From assembly GCA_037127255.1 (NCBI GenBank), contig JBANSL010000014.1, forward strand, positions 1,924,501 to 1,988,500: a stretch of 64,000 nt of DNA, written 5' to 3'. Shown one piece after another: positions 25,058-35,477 of the stretch. The first letter of the stretch is position 1. Each line of letters opens with the position of its first letter. Position numbers and translations under genes: made by a program. This stretch comes from Persicaria tinctoria (Eukaryota; Streptophyta; Magnoliopsida; Caryophyllales; Polygonaceae). The notes under the pieces were generated by a model. It made no database searches and had not been told where the DNA came from. It worked only from the letters and a program-made list of their open reading frames with translations.

Positions 25058-25707
25058 CAGGGGCGGATGTTGGACCAAGCAAACCCAGCAATTGCTGGGT
25101 AAGAATTTTGTAAGTAGTGTGGGGAGAAATAAATTGGTGGGTAATTCTTTTGATTGACCGACTTTATTAATTTTGGTGTCCAAAAATCAAACCATGTACG
25201 TATATATCTCCAATTAAATTACGATAGAAAGTTTTCAAATTCGTATTTTAATTCTTTTTTTTATAGCGTCGTATTTTAATTCTTGATTATATATAACGTA
25301 ATTATATTTTTAGTATTCTTGTATGACTATTAATATTTTAAATTTTATTGGGTTTTAAATTTTTATAATTTGATTGTAAAAATTGAGATTAGTGGGTTTT
25401 ATAAAGTCTATTTTTATATTTGATATAATCTATTAATTTATTAAGTAATTCATTGTAATACAAAATTGCTAGAATAAATTTGTGCAATTTTTAAACTTAT
25501 ACAATACTCTAATAATATGAAACTCGATTGATTAAATTATATTTTTCTATTTGTAGTAAAGATGATGATAATCAAACTTCAAAGTAGATATGGAAAATAA
25601 AATACTACTATACAATTGGAAACTGTATTTTTGCTAGGCGAAATTTTATCCCTTTATTGTGATTATTTTTCTGCTCACCTAACTTTAAAGTACTAGATCC
25701 GCCACTG
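25058..25707. mobile_element. Non-autonomous hAT-like element (CAGGGGCGGA type), copy 2
   Basis: A 650-bp element beginning CAGGGGCGGATGTTGG and ending ACTAGATCCGCCACTG, so the termini are inverted CAG(G/T)GGCGGAT. It is flanked by a perfect 8-bp duplication GTTAAGGA (25050-25057, 25708-25715). The interior is AT-rich with no transposase. It abuts the RTE fragment and is of the same type as 4161-4854. Confidence 0.85.
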
Positions 25708-25878
25708 GTTAAGGATGAACGATAGATCATAGATCTTGTAGTTGTATCAGATGATTTGCACATCTTACAAATTACCTGTTTCCTGTACAGTGACAGGTTT
25801 TTACTGTCATTACTTGACCTTATTTTCAAAGCTTTACACTTGCCTGTTTCTTGCACAAGGGAAAAAATAAAAATAATT

Positions 25879-25965
25879 GCCGTAGCCAGGAGTCGAACCT
25901 GGATCGCGTCCACAAACTTGCATAGTAGACTAATACAGTAATCTATTAAGCTGTGCTACTACGGC
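25879..25965 (-). tRNA. tRNA-like gene or tRNA pseudogene, anticodon not resolved
   Basis: On the minus strand an 87-nt sequence starts GCCGTAG and ends CTACGGC, a perfect 7-bp acceptor stem. A perfect T arm CCAGG-TTCGACT-CCTGG lies in the right place. The internal Pol III promoters are visible: A box TAGCACAGCTTA and a consensus B box GGTTCGACTCC. T-rich sequence (TTTTTATTTTTTC) follows the 3' end as a possible terminator. The central part is abnormal: a 6-bp stem GTCTAC/GTGGAC with a large loop can form, followed by a 5-nt variable loop GCGAT, but the D arm is then too long. It may be an intron-containing tRNA, a degraded tRNA or a tRNA-derived element. Confidence 0.55.
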
Positions 25966-27580
25966 TTTTTGTCGTTTTTATCAAATTGGATCTTAAGGAT
26001 ACTTGAATTCCAAGTTTTAAGAATATTTGATTAATATATTTATCTATGTGTTTAAAATAACTTAAATTTAAAACAATATCTTCTAAATTATGTTAATTAA
26101 TTATATTAACTTTATAATAAAATTATAAACTTTATACAATAATAAATAATTAGTTAATACAATTTATAATATATTTTCTTTAAAATTTACGTCATTTTAA
26201 ACACATTATAATTTTATTAAACAAACACTTTCAAAGTGATTATAATTATAATCCAAACAAGCACTTTTCAATGAGAGTATTTTAATGCAAAGTATAATTA
26301 AAAATATTAATTTGCCATTTGTTATAAAAATGGAATTTATAATGTGTGCCCATAAACACACATTAGGCAAATTAACTATAAAGAAAAATAGTTTAAAAAA
26401 AAATTGATTTTCCCCGGTTTAATGCATTATGCTCTAGAGTCGTTTTAATGCATTAAAACTATAATATCTTTAATAAATTCCTCATCAAATTGTGGTATTA
26501 CGTCTCTTTGTTACTTTAGTCAAAAGCTATGATTTCATACTGTATAATGTCGTCCCTTGCATATGTGATATGTTGTTGTCTAACATAATAACTCCGTAAG
26601 GACAATGTTAAGGACAATCTTAGATTGTTAGTGTTTGTTGATTCTTCTTTAGAAACAAAAAACAATGTTTGATATGATAGGACAATAAAACATATATAGT
26701 CATCCGAAAACACATTTTTCTTAGGTGAGACAACCACATTACGACATGCCTCATCAAATACAATGATTTAGCCAAATTACACTTGCTAACATGCGTTCAA
26801 ATAAGAAACAAAGGCTAACTCTGATTATTTTGTTAATATATTATTATGTACTGGTCTAGACGACACTAATTATTACCTATGCATCTAATGACGAGATAAT
26901 ATCGTCTCTTAAATTTGTTTGACATTTTGTCATATTTTTTTAAAAGTTAAAAACTTATTCATTAAAAAACTATTCCCTCCTATTTTCTGAGAATTCTAAA
27001 AGATTATATAAAATATTATTAATTTTTAAAAATAATTTTATACCTATTATTACTAACTATGAAATTGCTATATTAAAAAAAATTGATATTTTACCTACTC
27101 CGGGAGAGAGAGCAGAAAAAATAAACTACTATTCCATCTCAAAATATAAGTCATTTGACTTTTTTTACAAGCGTTTTAATAACCTTAAAACTCTATAAAA
27201 TAAGTAATATTAATTTTTCAATATTTTTTATATGAATTCATATTAGTAATTCTATTTAGTATGAAATTATTTTTTAAAAGTTGATATTTTATGTTAGTTT
27301 TATCCTCGGCGAAAGGGTATTTTAATTTTGATAAGAACAAAAAAAAAGTACAATTAAATGAAAATAACATAAAAGATGTCCTTGAGTTCGTCTGCTTCCA
27401 GTCGTTTTCGTTAACTCGTTGAGAGAAGCCTTAAATATCAGCCTCTCAGAGGCCCTCCAGAGAACTGCCCTTCTTTTCTCTCTCCCCTCTCTCTCTCTCC
27501 TTTCTCTCCCAACACTTCGATCTCAGAGAAAAAAGCCCTTTCAAGGCTCTCCTGTTTTTCGATCAATTTCGATCTTGTTT
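25966..27580. other. Intergenic; degraded MITE-like sequence; leader of the BZW gene
   Basis: Mostly AT-rich without genes. Positions about 27127-27170 (CTATTCCATCTCAAAATATAAGTC) resemble one end of a Stowaway-type MITE like those at 57.5-57.9 kb, but the other end is not clear. Positions 27470-27540 are pyrimidine-rich (CTCTCTCTCTCC) and probably belong to the 5' UTR of the next gene. Confidence 0.45.
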
Positions 27581-30428
27581 ATGAGGTATCTATCTCAATC
27601 TTTCGCTCTCTCTCTTATCTCTGTTGTGAATTTTCTTCCCCACATGCTCTCTCGTTTTATCCAGATCTACTGTGTTCCCAAATTCCAAGCCTTTGTAAAG
27701 ATTCAATCTTTATTCTCGTCTATGGTTTCATTTGGTTTCCATCGTTTGATGATTTCGGCGTTTTAATTGATTTGGGGAAAATATTACTCCCTTCATTGTC
27801 TGGTAAAGTGGTAATAGTCGAATTAGAATTAGGGTTTTTATTCAATTTTGAGACTTGCAATTCGCTTTTGTTTCTAGATCACGTTTGCAGTGGTTCTCTG
27901 AATCTGATTGCTTGATTGAAATATGATATTTCTGTCGCCGCACTCTATTAATTAGGGTTGTATTCATTTCCGATTTAATTACTAACTCTTTCTCTGGTTC
28001 TTCTTTTGGTGGTTCCCCAATCATTTGTGCAGCTCGAAGGAGAAACCCACTCTCGGGTAAGCGTTTCGAATTGTGCTGGTCTTTGTTTGTGTTTATTGAA
28101 ATTTTTGAATTTGATTCTTTGAATTTGAGGTTCACTGGTTAATGTTATGATGTACGATTGTTAGTAAAATTAAGCATCTTGGCATATCTTGTATTTCTTC
28201 TTTCAATTTGATTCTTTGAATTTGGTGTTCACTGGTTTTTCGGTCCATTATCATGAATTATCATGATAACTGAATTATTCCTTTTCTTACCTCCATTGGT
28301 GGTAGTTCATAGTTCAGATTCTCTTATGCATGTCTGAGGCATTTGTTGTTAGTCATGATCCTTGATTTCGGCAACTTCTGTTCACTTTTTGAATAATTTT
28401 GTGAAATGGGGTACTATAAGGGAATATTGTGTCATGTATAATCTCTTTATATTCGGTTTGTTTTAGTTGAAAGCTGACAGCCAGTGTGGATTTTGATAGG
28501 CATTCAGTTTGATATTTTAAATTGTTTTTCATGTTGTAGTGGTACGCGGATCAAGACCCGCAAACGGAATATAGCGGCGCCTCTGGACCCTGCAGCTTTT
28601 TCTGATGCAGTGGTCCAGATTTACTTGGATAATGCTGGTGATCTGGTAAGTGACCTAAGTTAGTGTTTTTGTTTACTTCATAAGGTTATTTGTGATGACA
28701 TGCTATTCTTTGTCTGTAGGAACTTGTTGCAAAAACCATCGAGTCCTCTGAGCTTAACTTCTCAAGATACGGCGACACTTTTTTTGAGGCAAGTTTAATA
28801 TAAATTTGGCTTCGGTCTTGTGTCTGTCTATCCGTATATGTCAGGTTTTTGTGTGGATATGATGTTCACTATTGGGTTATTGAATTGAGTTAAAAGTGTA
28901 TGTTGGAATGTGCTAATTAATTTCCTATATGCAGGTTGTCTTCATAGGGGGTCGTACGCAACCTGGAACAACAAAGCCTGATGAGGGAGAGCACCACACT
29001 TACTCGATAATTGACTGTGAACCTAAACGTGAAGCTATTCTACCATATGTACTTTACATACAGAAGGTTTTGCGTAGGAAGCCTTTTCTGATCAAGAGTC
29101 TCGAGAATGTCCTACAAAGATTTTTGCAATCTCTGGAGCTGTTCGAGGAAAATGAAAGGAAAAAGTTGGCAATCTTTACTGCCCTTTCATTGTCTCAGAA
29201 GCTCTCAGGTTTGCCACCTGAGACGATATTCCACCCGTTGCTCAAGGATAACCTTGTGGCCAAAGGGCTAGTTCTCACATTTATCACCGATCTCTTCAAA
29301 GAGTATCTTGTTGAGAACAGTCTTGATGATCTGATTGCAATTCTGAAGCGTGGTAAAGTGGAGGAGAAGCTTCTTGACTTCTTCCCTTCTTCCAAGCGAT
29401 CTGCTGAAGCTTTCTCCGAGCATTTTACGTAAGTCTTGTAAACATGAGCATTTCACCAATATTCTGTTATTACTTGCCGGTGTCATACATCTGTGCCATG
29501 TGAATTTGGTTGTCTTATTTGAATCATCTAGCTACTTCCATGTGAATTTGACTTTAGCATTCTGAGTGTGTTGCTTTGAGTGATCCAGAATGGAAAACAA
29601 TGCACTAGTATGTTGATTATCTTCTGATAATGGTTCATTCTGATACGCAAATGTTTGTTTTATACAGCAAAGAAGGCATGGTCCCACTGGTTGAATACAA
29701 TGAAAAGAAAATATTCGAGGTGAAGCTGAAGGAAATGAAATCTGCGTTGACCACTCAAATCTCGGAAGAAGCTGATATTGATGAAGTCATTGAAACGGTT
29801 AAACATCATGTGAGAGAAGCTAAGCTTCCGGACGCTGAGGTTGTGCGTGTTTCATGGGATGTGATCATGGATTCTGTTCAGTGGTCGGGGAAAAACCAGC
29901 AACAGAATGCAAATTCTGCTCTGCGTCAGGTATTTTTCTATCTCATTCCACACAATATATGCATTTTTTGCTGATATTTTTGGGTCCATTACTCCATTTG
30001 TAGCATGGTACGGACAATATCACTTATGAATTCGTTAATACTCTTGGATGGCAGGTTAAAACATGGGCAAAACTGCTGAATACTTTCTGTACGAGTGGGA
30101 AGCTTGAGCTGGAGCTTATTTACAAGGTTCAGATCCAATGCTACGAGGATGCCAAACTGATGAAGCTATTCCCAGAAATGGTGAGGTCTCTTTATGACCT
30201 TGATGTGCTCGCGGAGGACACTATCCTCCATTGGTTCCGTAAAGGAACAAATCCAAAGGGCAGGTATGAACTAGATAACAGTCTCTCTTTTGGTTTCGCT
30301 GGGCATCTTCATTATGATTTGTTCTATGTGTGATTAATTGCCCATTTGTATGTTCCGGCAGGCAAACATTTGTCAAGTCTTTGGAGCCGTTCGTGAAATG
30401 GTTGGAGGAGGCAGAAGAAGAAGAGTGA
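27581..30428 (+). CDS. BZW-like: eIF5-mimic protein / basic leucine zipper and W2 domain protein (BZW)
   Basis: Eight exons: 27581-27585, 28033-28056, 28540-28645, 28720-28788, 28935-29428, 29668-29929, 30055-30263, 30362-30428; 411 aa, the usual plant length. The first exon contributes only ATGAG. Conserved features: an N-terminal KTRKRNIAAPLDP, FEVVFIGGR, a long HEAT-like helical middle and a C-terminal W2 domain ending in ILHWFRKGTNPKGRQ and FVKWLEEAEEEE. Eukaryotic 5MP/BZW proteins bind eIF2 and eIF3 through the W2 domain, compete with eIF5 and so tune start-codon selection; this role is transferred from the family. Intron 4 starts with GC (GAG|GCAAGT) instead of GT; no GT alternative keeps the frame. 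The gene is otherwise intact. Confidence 0.93.
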
Positions 30429-31235
30429 GCTTTCGAAAAGCCTTGCTCGATTGATTCCTTTGTTATGCCTCATGAACTTCAATGCTTCTAGTTCGTATGA
30501 GCCTGTGATTTGCTCTCATGATATTTTCGATTTTTAACTTGCATTTTCGTCTTTATTGTGTGTACCATCAAATACTACATGATATCAGAACTAACCTTTA
30601 GTTTGCTTTGGAAGTTTGGCATTTGTAATTGCAGATTTTGCTTTTTATGCTTGGATGAGATATTGGGTTTCATCCCTTCTCAATAATCAGGCAGTTTTTA
30701 TTTTTAATACCCCAAAATCAGTGACTGTACTTTGGTATTATTGTTTGTGTGACAGTAAATGAGATGGTATTGATGGTGTACTTTGGCACAGTGCAGTACT
30801 GGATTCTTGTTGTCTGTTTTCATTTTCCATCATTTTCCAGCCCTTTCATTTCCCGTGATGGCTTTATTACCTACCTGTCTATGTCGCTGTCAAGTGTTTT
30901 AGATGGCTTTTGCTATATGCATCTAGAGGCCTAAATTATGCACTCACGAGAATGGATCCACTCATACAATTTGATTGACTCGTGTCCAACATTAATTGCG
31001 TCTCTCAGTGAAAAAGTTATGAATGGATCATAGATCCGCATATGCAATAAAATTTTAGACGGTTAGACAGAAATTGGATACATTAATCATCTCAATGTTC
31101 CCTACGGAGAATTAAAATTGTCATTCAATCCATGTAATACATTTGTCATTGATAATACAAAGGTTATCGTTATCGGTTATCACCCTCAATTTCAATGTCT
31201 TGATAATACAGAGGTCTGGTTTGGCTGACATCTCT
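30429..31235. other. 3' flank, nothing else recognised
   Basis: The BZW 3' UTR probably covers the first 200-300 bases. The remainder has no coding pattern. A short direct repeat (ATTTCAATGTCTTGATAATACA-like against GTCATTGATAATACA) lies around 31143-31210 just before the LINE. Confidence 0.4.
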
Positions 31236-33105
31236 TTTCAATGTTATCCTACGGTCACCTAAGATGCCTTCAGAATGGAGACTCAGTAAATTGGTCCTGA
31301 TTTACAAGAACAAAGGGGAATGTATAGAGCTGTAATAACTACAAAGGTATCAAGTTGCCGAGTCACACGGTGAAGCTCTAGGAGAGAGTTATAGAGGTGA
31401 GACTTAGGAGATTGGCCCAGGTCTCAGAGAACCAATTTGGCTTCATGCCTGACAGATATTCACTTGCTAAGGCGTTTGATCGAGATGCACATAGTTAGGA
31501 AGAAGAATCTGCATATGGCCTTCATTGATATAGAAAAAGGCTTATGACAAGGTTTCGAGATAGTTGCTTTGGAGATGCTTGGTTGAGAAGGGAGCGCCGG
31601 GGACATATATCAGAGTTATCAGAGATATGTACGACGGTGCTCTAACTAGCGTTAGGATGCCGAGTGGGGATTCAAATTTCTTTCATGTTCGAGTGGGGCT
31701 TTTTAGGGTTCAGCTCTCGGTTCGCTTCTGTTTGCTCTGGTTATGGATACTCTTTCCGCTCCACTTAGGCATGTCCACGGGTCGGACCCGGCGGGTCACG
31801 GGTCGGGAAATCAGGATCCAAACCCGAACCCATGGGATAGGCGGGTCAGGTGACCCGATAGGTCAACGGGTCGACCCGCTTTTTTTTAAAAAAATCGATT
31901 TTTTTAAATTTACCCAAAATCAGCCCTTTAAAAAAAAAAAAAAAAATTGTCAACCCGGCGGGTCATTTTTACAAAACCCTCGACTCTAACTCGAACTCGT
32001 GACCCACCATGGGCCCATGACCCTTGACCCGTCTGACCTGGACCCGTCGGGTCACAGGTTGACCCTTGACTCGTGAACAGGCCTAGCTCCACTCCAAAAA
32101 GAAGTCCCTTGGTGCATGCTATTTGCAGACGACATTGTGTTAGTGGACAACTCAAGATCGGGTTTGGCTCGCAGACTAGATAACTGGAGAGAAGTGCTAG
32201 AGTCTAAGAGTTTTAGATTGAGTAGGTCCAAAACCGAATACGTTCAGTTTCGTTTTGGAGAGGTCAGGGATCCAGACGCGTCAATGGCTTTGGGGGAGGA
32301 TCTAGTCCCCAAGAAAGAGTTTTTCAAGTACCTAGGATCTTACGTTCAAAGTGATGGGGGAGTCGACATGGATATCGATCATCAAGTTCAGGCGGGGTGG
32401 CTTAGATCTTCGGGGATGCTTTGTGACAAGAAAGTCCCGGCTAAACTAAAAGGGAAATTCTACAAGGTGGTTGTTAGACCAACCCTATTGTATGGTTCCG
32501 GGTGTTGGCCAATCACTAAAGCTCAAGAGCAGAAGTTATTAGTGGCAGAGATGAGAATGTTGCGTTGGATGAGTGGACATATGAGACTTGACAGAATCAG
32601 GAATGCTGACATTAGAAGGGAAGTTGGAGTTGTGAGTATTAATTGTAGACAAACTGCGGGAGTACAGATTGCGTTGGTTTGGCCTGTCCACATGAGACCT
32701 AGATCGGCACCGGTTCGAAGGTGTGAGATTTTCGATCTCGGAGCTATCCGTAGGGGAGAGGTAGACAGAAGAAGAGCTGGATGGAAGTTATCCGTCAGAA
32801 CCTCAATTTACTGAACCTTTCAGATGATATGACTTTGGATAGAGACCACTGGAGGAGTTGCATTCGGGCTACAAATGTTTAAAGTTAGGAGTTGTGATGT
32901 TGTGTCCGTTTGTCTTTGCTTCTATTATGTCCTCTGTTATGCATGTGTTATGTATCCTTGTCATATTGTGCAACCTGTTTCCCTGTAGTACTTGCCTCCT
33001 TTCGCTCTGGGTCTTTCGAGAACACTCTCTCGACCCCACAGAGCCTCTTCCTCCTCCTCCTTCTCATTCCTGAGTTGTTGTTTTTGTTGTTGTTTTCTTT
33101 TTACT
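31236..33105 (+). mobile_element. RTE-type LINE, 5' truncated and mutated, interrupted by a MITE
   Basis: Reverse-transcriptase sequence is readable in pieces: MPSEWRLSKLVLIYKNKG (about 31270), ENQFGFMPDR (about 31430), HMAFIDIEK (about 31515), LLWRCLVEKGAPGTYIRVI (about 31565), then after the inserted MITE WCMLFADDIVLVDNS (about 32110) with the catalytic F/YADD box, and the end of the ORF at about 32880. Several in-frame stops and frameshifts (for example after NKGECIEL and after the RVGL segment) show it is dead. The 3' end (33076-33100) is a GTTGTT-rich tail typical of plant RTE elements. The element at 31766-32085 splits it between the SAPL and WCMLF parts. Confidence 0.85.
31766..32085. 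mobile_element. hAT-like MITE, CGGGTC family, inserted in the RTE LINE
   Basis: A 320-bp element flanked by a perfect 8-bp duplication GCTCCACT (31758-31765 and 32086-32093) that belongs to the LINE. Inverted ends are TAGGCATGTCCACGGGTC and, from the right, TAGGCCTGTTCACGAGTC (14 of 18). The interior is dense in CGGGTC/GACCCG plus a T-run and an A-run. It contains no transposase. The 8-bp target and TAGG end fit hAT. Removing it restores continuity of the reverse-transcriptase region. Confidence 0.9.
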
Positions 33106-35477
33106 TGGGTTGGTTCTTTATGTAACATTTTTTATTTTGTCATTAGTGTCATATTTGTTCTTTCCCTTTGTTTTTTTACTAACTAATCGTGGGTTGCGAT
33201 TATATGACGAATTCTGTTGCGTTTTAATTAATTTCATCACCAGTGCTTTGACATATATTGTTTATTCGAGTAACAATAGTTTACCAATGTGATCTTTGTG
33301 ATTAACAAGGTGATGTATAGAGTCAATAAATTTAATATGGACTCTTAGGGGGTGATAATATCATTTGGGACTCTTAGGATGACATGTAATTTTTGTTGCA
33401 TTTTTTTTGTCATCTATTTGGTGTATTTTCATTTATGTCATTTGCTTCTTGTTTATACATAATGGTTAGTTAATCTATCTATCGACTTGGATTTCTTTCC
33501 CGATTTCCAAATAAAAAAAGAAGCATAGATTAAAGCTTAGAAATAAACATTATGGGTTTTCCTGTGTTTTTACTAGGAAAATTTATAGAAAATCACCCGT
33601 TAAATATAGGGTTTTACACTTATAAGACTTAGGGCCTTTTGAAACCGGGTTGGGTTAACCTTGCAATACTTTCGGTTTTTTGGGTTAGTTTGTGAGCCTT
33701 TTGCAAAACTAACCTAAAAACCCGGTTAGATTGCGGGGCTTAACCCGGCCCCAAAAAATAATAATTGCAAAGTAACCTTCCTTTACCCGGTTTCTCACGG
33801 GCTGCAGCCGGTTGGAGAGAGAAAAGCGCGCAACAGTGAGAGAGGAAGGGAAGGATGAGGGGTTCGATGAAGCATGGAAGACGCCGTCGTCGGAGGCGAG
33901 GTTCGCGGCTCTAGGCGACAGGCCTCCGGGCTCGACGGGAGGGCTTAAGCGCAGTCATCTCGGTCCTTCTTCCTCCCATTCGTCTCCAATGGCGGCCCCA
34001 AACCCGGATGCCATTGTTGCGGTCGATCCCGTTGCTAGGAAATTTCTCCAGATCTGGCAGATTTCGAGGCCAGTGGTGCACGAATCCGACGAAATTGAAG
34101 GCAATTTCTAAGGTCGATAGAGGCAACTATGAATCGAAGGTAGTTGTTGATCGATTGTAAGTGAAAAATTCTAGGGTTAAGGTTTTGGCATCTCCCTGAT
34201 TTTCCATCTATTAAACCTAATTTAGGGATACATAGATAGAAATTGTTGATTTGGGGTTTTGATTTCTATAGTGTAAATTAGGGATTTTGATTTTGGAATT
34301 TAAGGAGGAAGATGAGTCGAAGGCAGGATCGACTAATTTAGGGATACATAAATTAGGGATTTTGATTTTCTTACCTGATTTAAGGAAAGAAAATTTCCTA
34401 GCGATGCTTATGCTCCAACTTTTGTAATTCAGTATGTAGTTAGCGCATTTTGTACTTATGGGAAATTCGAACATGTCAGCCAATTGAGATCATGAATTCA
34501 TGATTTGAGATTAACATTGGGGTTCAAAATTTGAGATTAAGATGAAGGTTGAGATCGAGATTGGGGTTTGAATTTGAGATTAAGATTAGGGTTTGACATT
34601 TAAATTATTCGATTGAATATTCATTTATTTATACTTTACGTAGTTTGGTGTATAATATTATATGAGTATTAACTTATACAAATGTATACACTTGTTCACA
34701 TATACAAATATTATATACTAGTAACTTATTAAATATTAACTTATACAAATGCACACACTTATTAACATGTACAAATATTATACACTTATAGTCTTATACA
34801 ATTATTAACTTATTATCTACTTATCTTCCATGTCTAAATGAGCTATTTCTATTATATTATAATTTAGACTTTAAGAGTATAATATTGTACTACTACACCA
34901 CTACTTATTTAACTTATATTATACAAATATAAAACAATGATTAACATTACATTAATACATTATGATTATAACTATATGGGAGGGAAATGAAATTTTATTT
35001 AAGGCAAATTTGCTAAAATGACCCTCTTGGGGGAAATCTTGACAGGGCTAATCCAATCCGGATTTTATTTGCATAAAACCGGATCGGGGTCCACTCCCAT
35101 GGTAACTGGTACAGCAGGTAGCCCGTAGCCAGGAAAGAGAGAAAAGGAAAAAAGAAAGAAAGTTGGAGCGCAATCTGACGGAGCGAAGGGAGAAGGAAGG
35201 GGATCCAGGCGCTGGTGGTGGAGCTGCAGGCTGGCGACTCGGACTCGCCTGGATTCAGTCTCGATATGCACGACACTAGGCGACAGGCATCCGGTCTCAG
35301 CGGGAGGGCTTGAGCGCAGTCCACAAGAAGGGAGAAGGAAGGGGGTCGGGGTTGCGGCTAGGGTTAAGGAAGGGGATGGCTCCGATCGGCAACCCTCTCG
35401 TCTTCGGGCGAAATTGAAGATCGACATAGCGTCGAGGACATAGAGACGGTGAATTAGAGACGGGCTCGAGTCGCTTG
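33106..35477. repeat. Intergenic with a GC-rich island and small repeats
   Basis: No gene is firmly supported. 33640-33780 holds several CCCGG/GGTTA words with local inverted repeats (GGGTTAGTTTG and CAAAACTAACC). 33800-34111 is a GC-rich open frame (99 aa) without recognised motif. A segment at 33915-33960 (CTAGGCGACAGGC...GGGAGGGCTTAAGCGCAGTC) recurs at 35276-35322 in the leader of the next gene. 34500-34600 repeats TTGAGATTAAGAT words, and 34640-34800 repeats an ACTTATACAAAT...CACACTT unit. 35130-35380 is purine-rich. Confidence 0.5.

Noticed and set aside
33812..34111. 99-aa GC-rich open frame
   Set aside because: Part of it is a repeat found again at 35276; no domain and no ATG-proximal context supporting expression.
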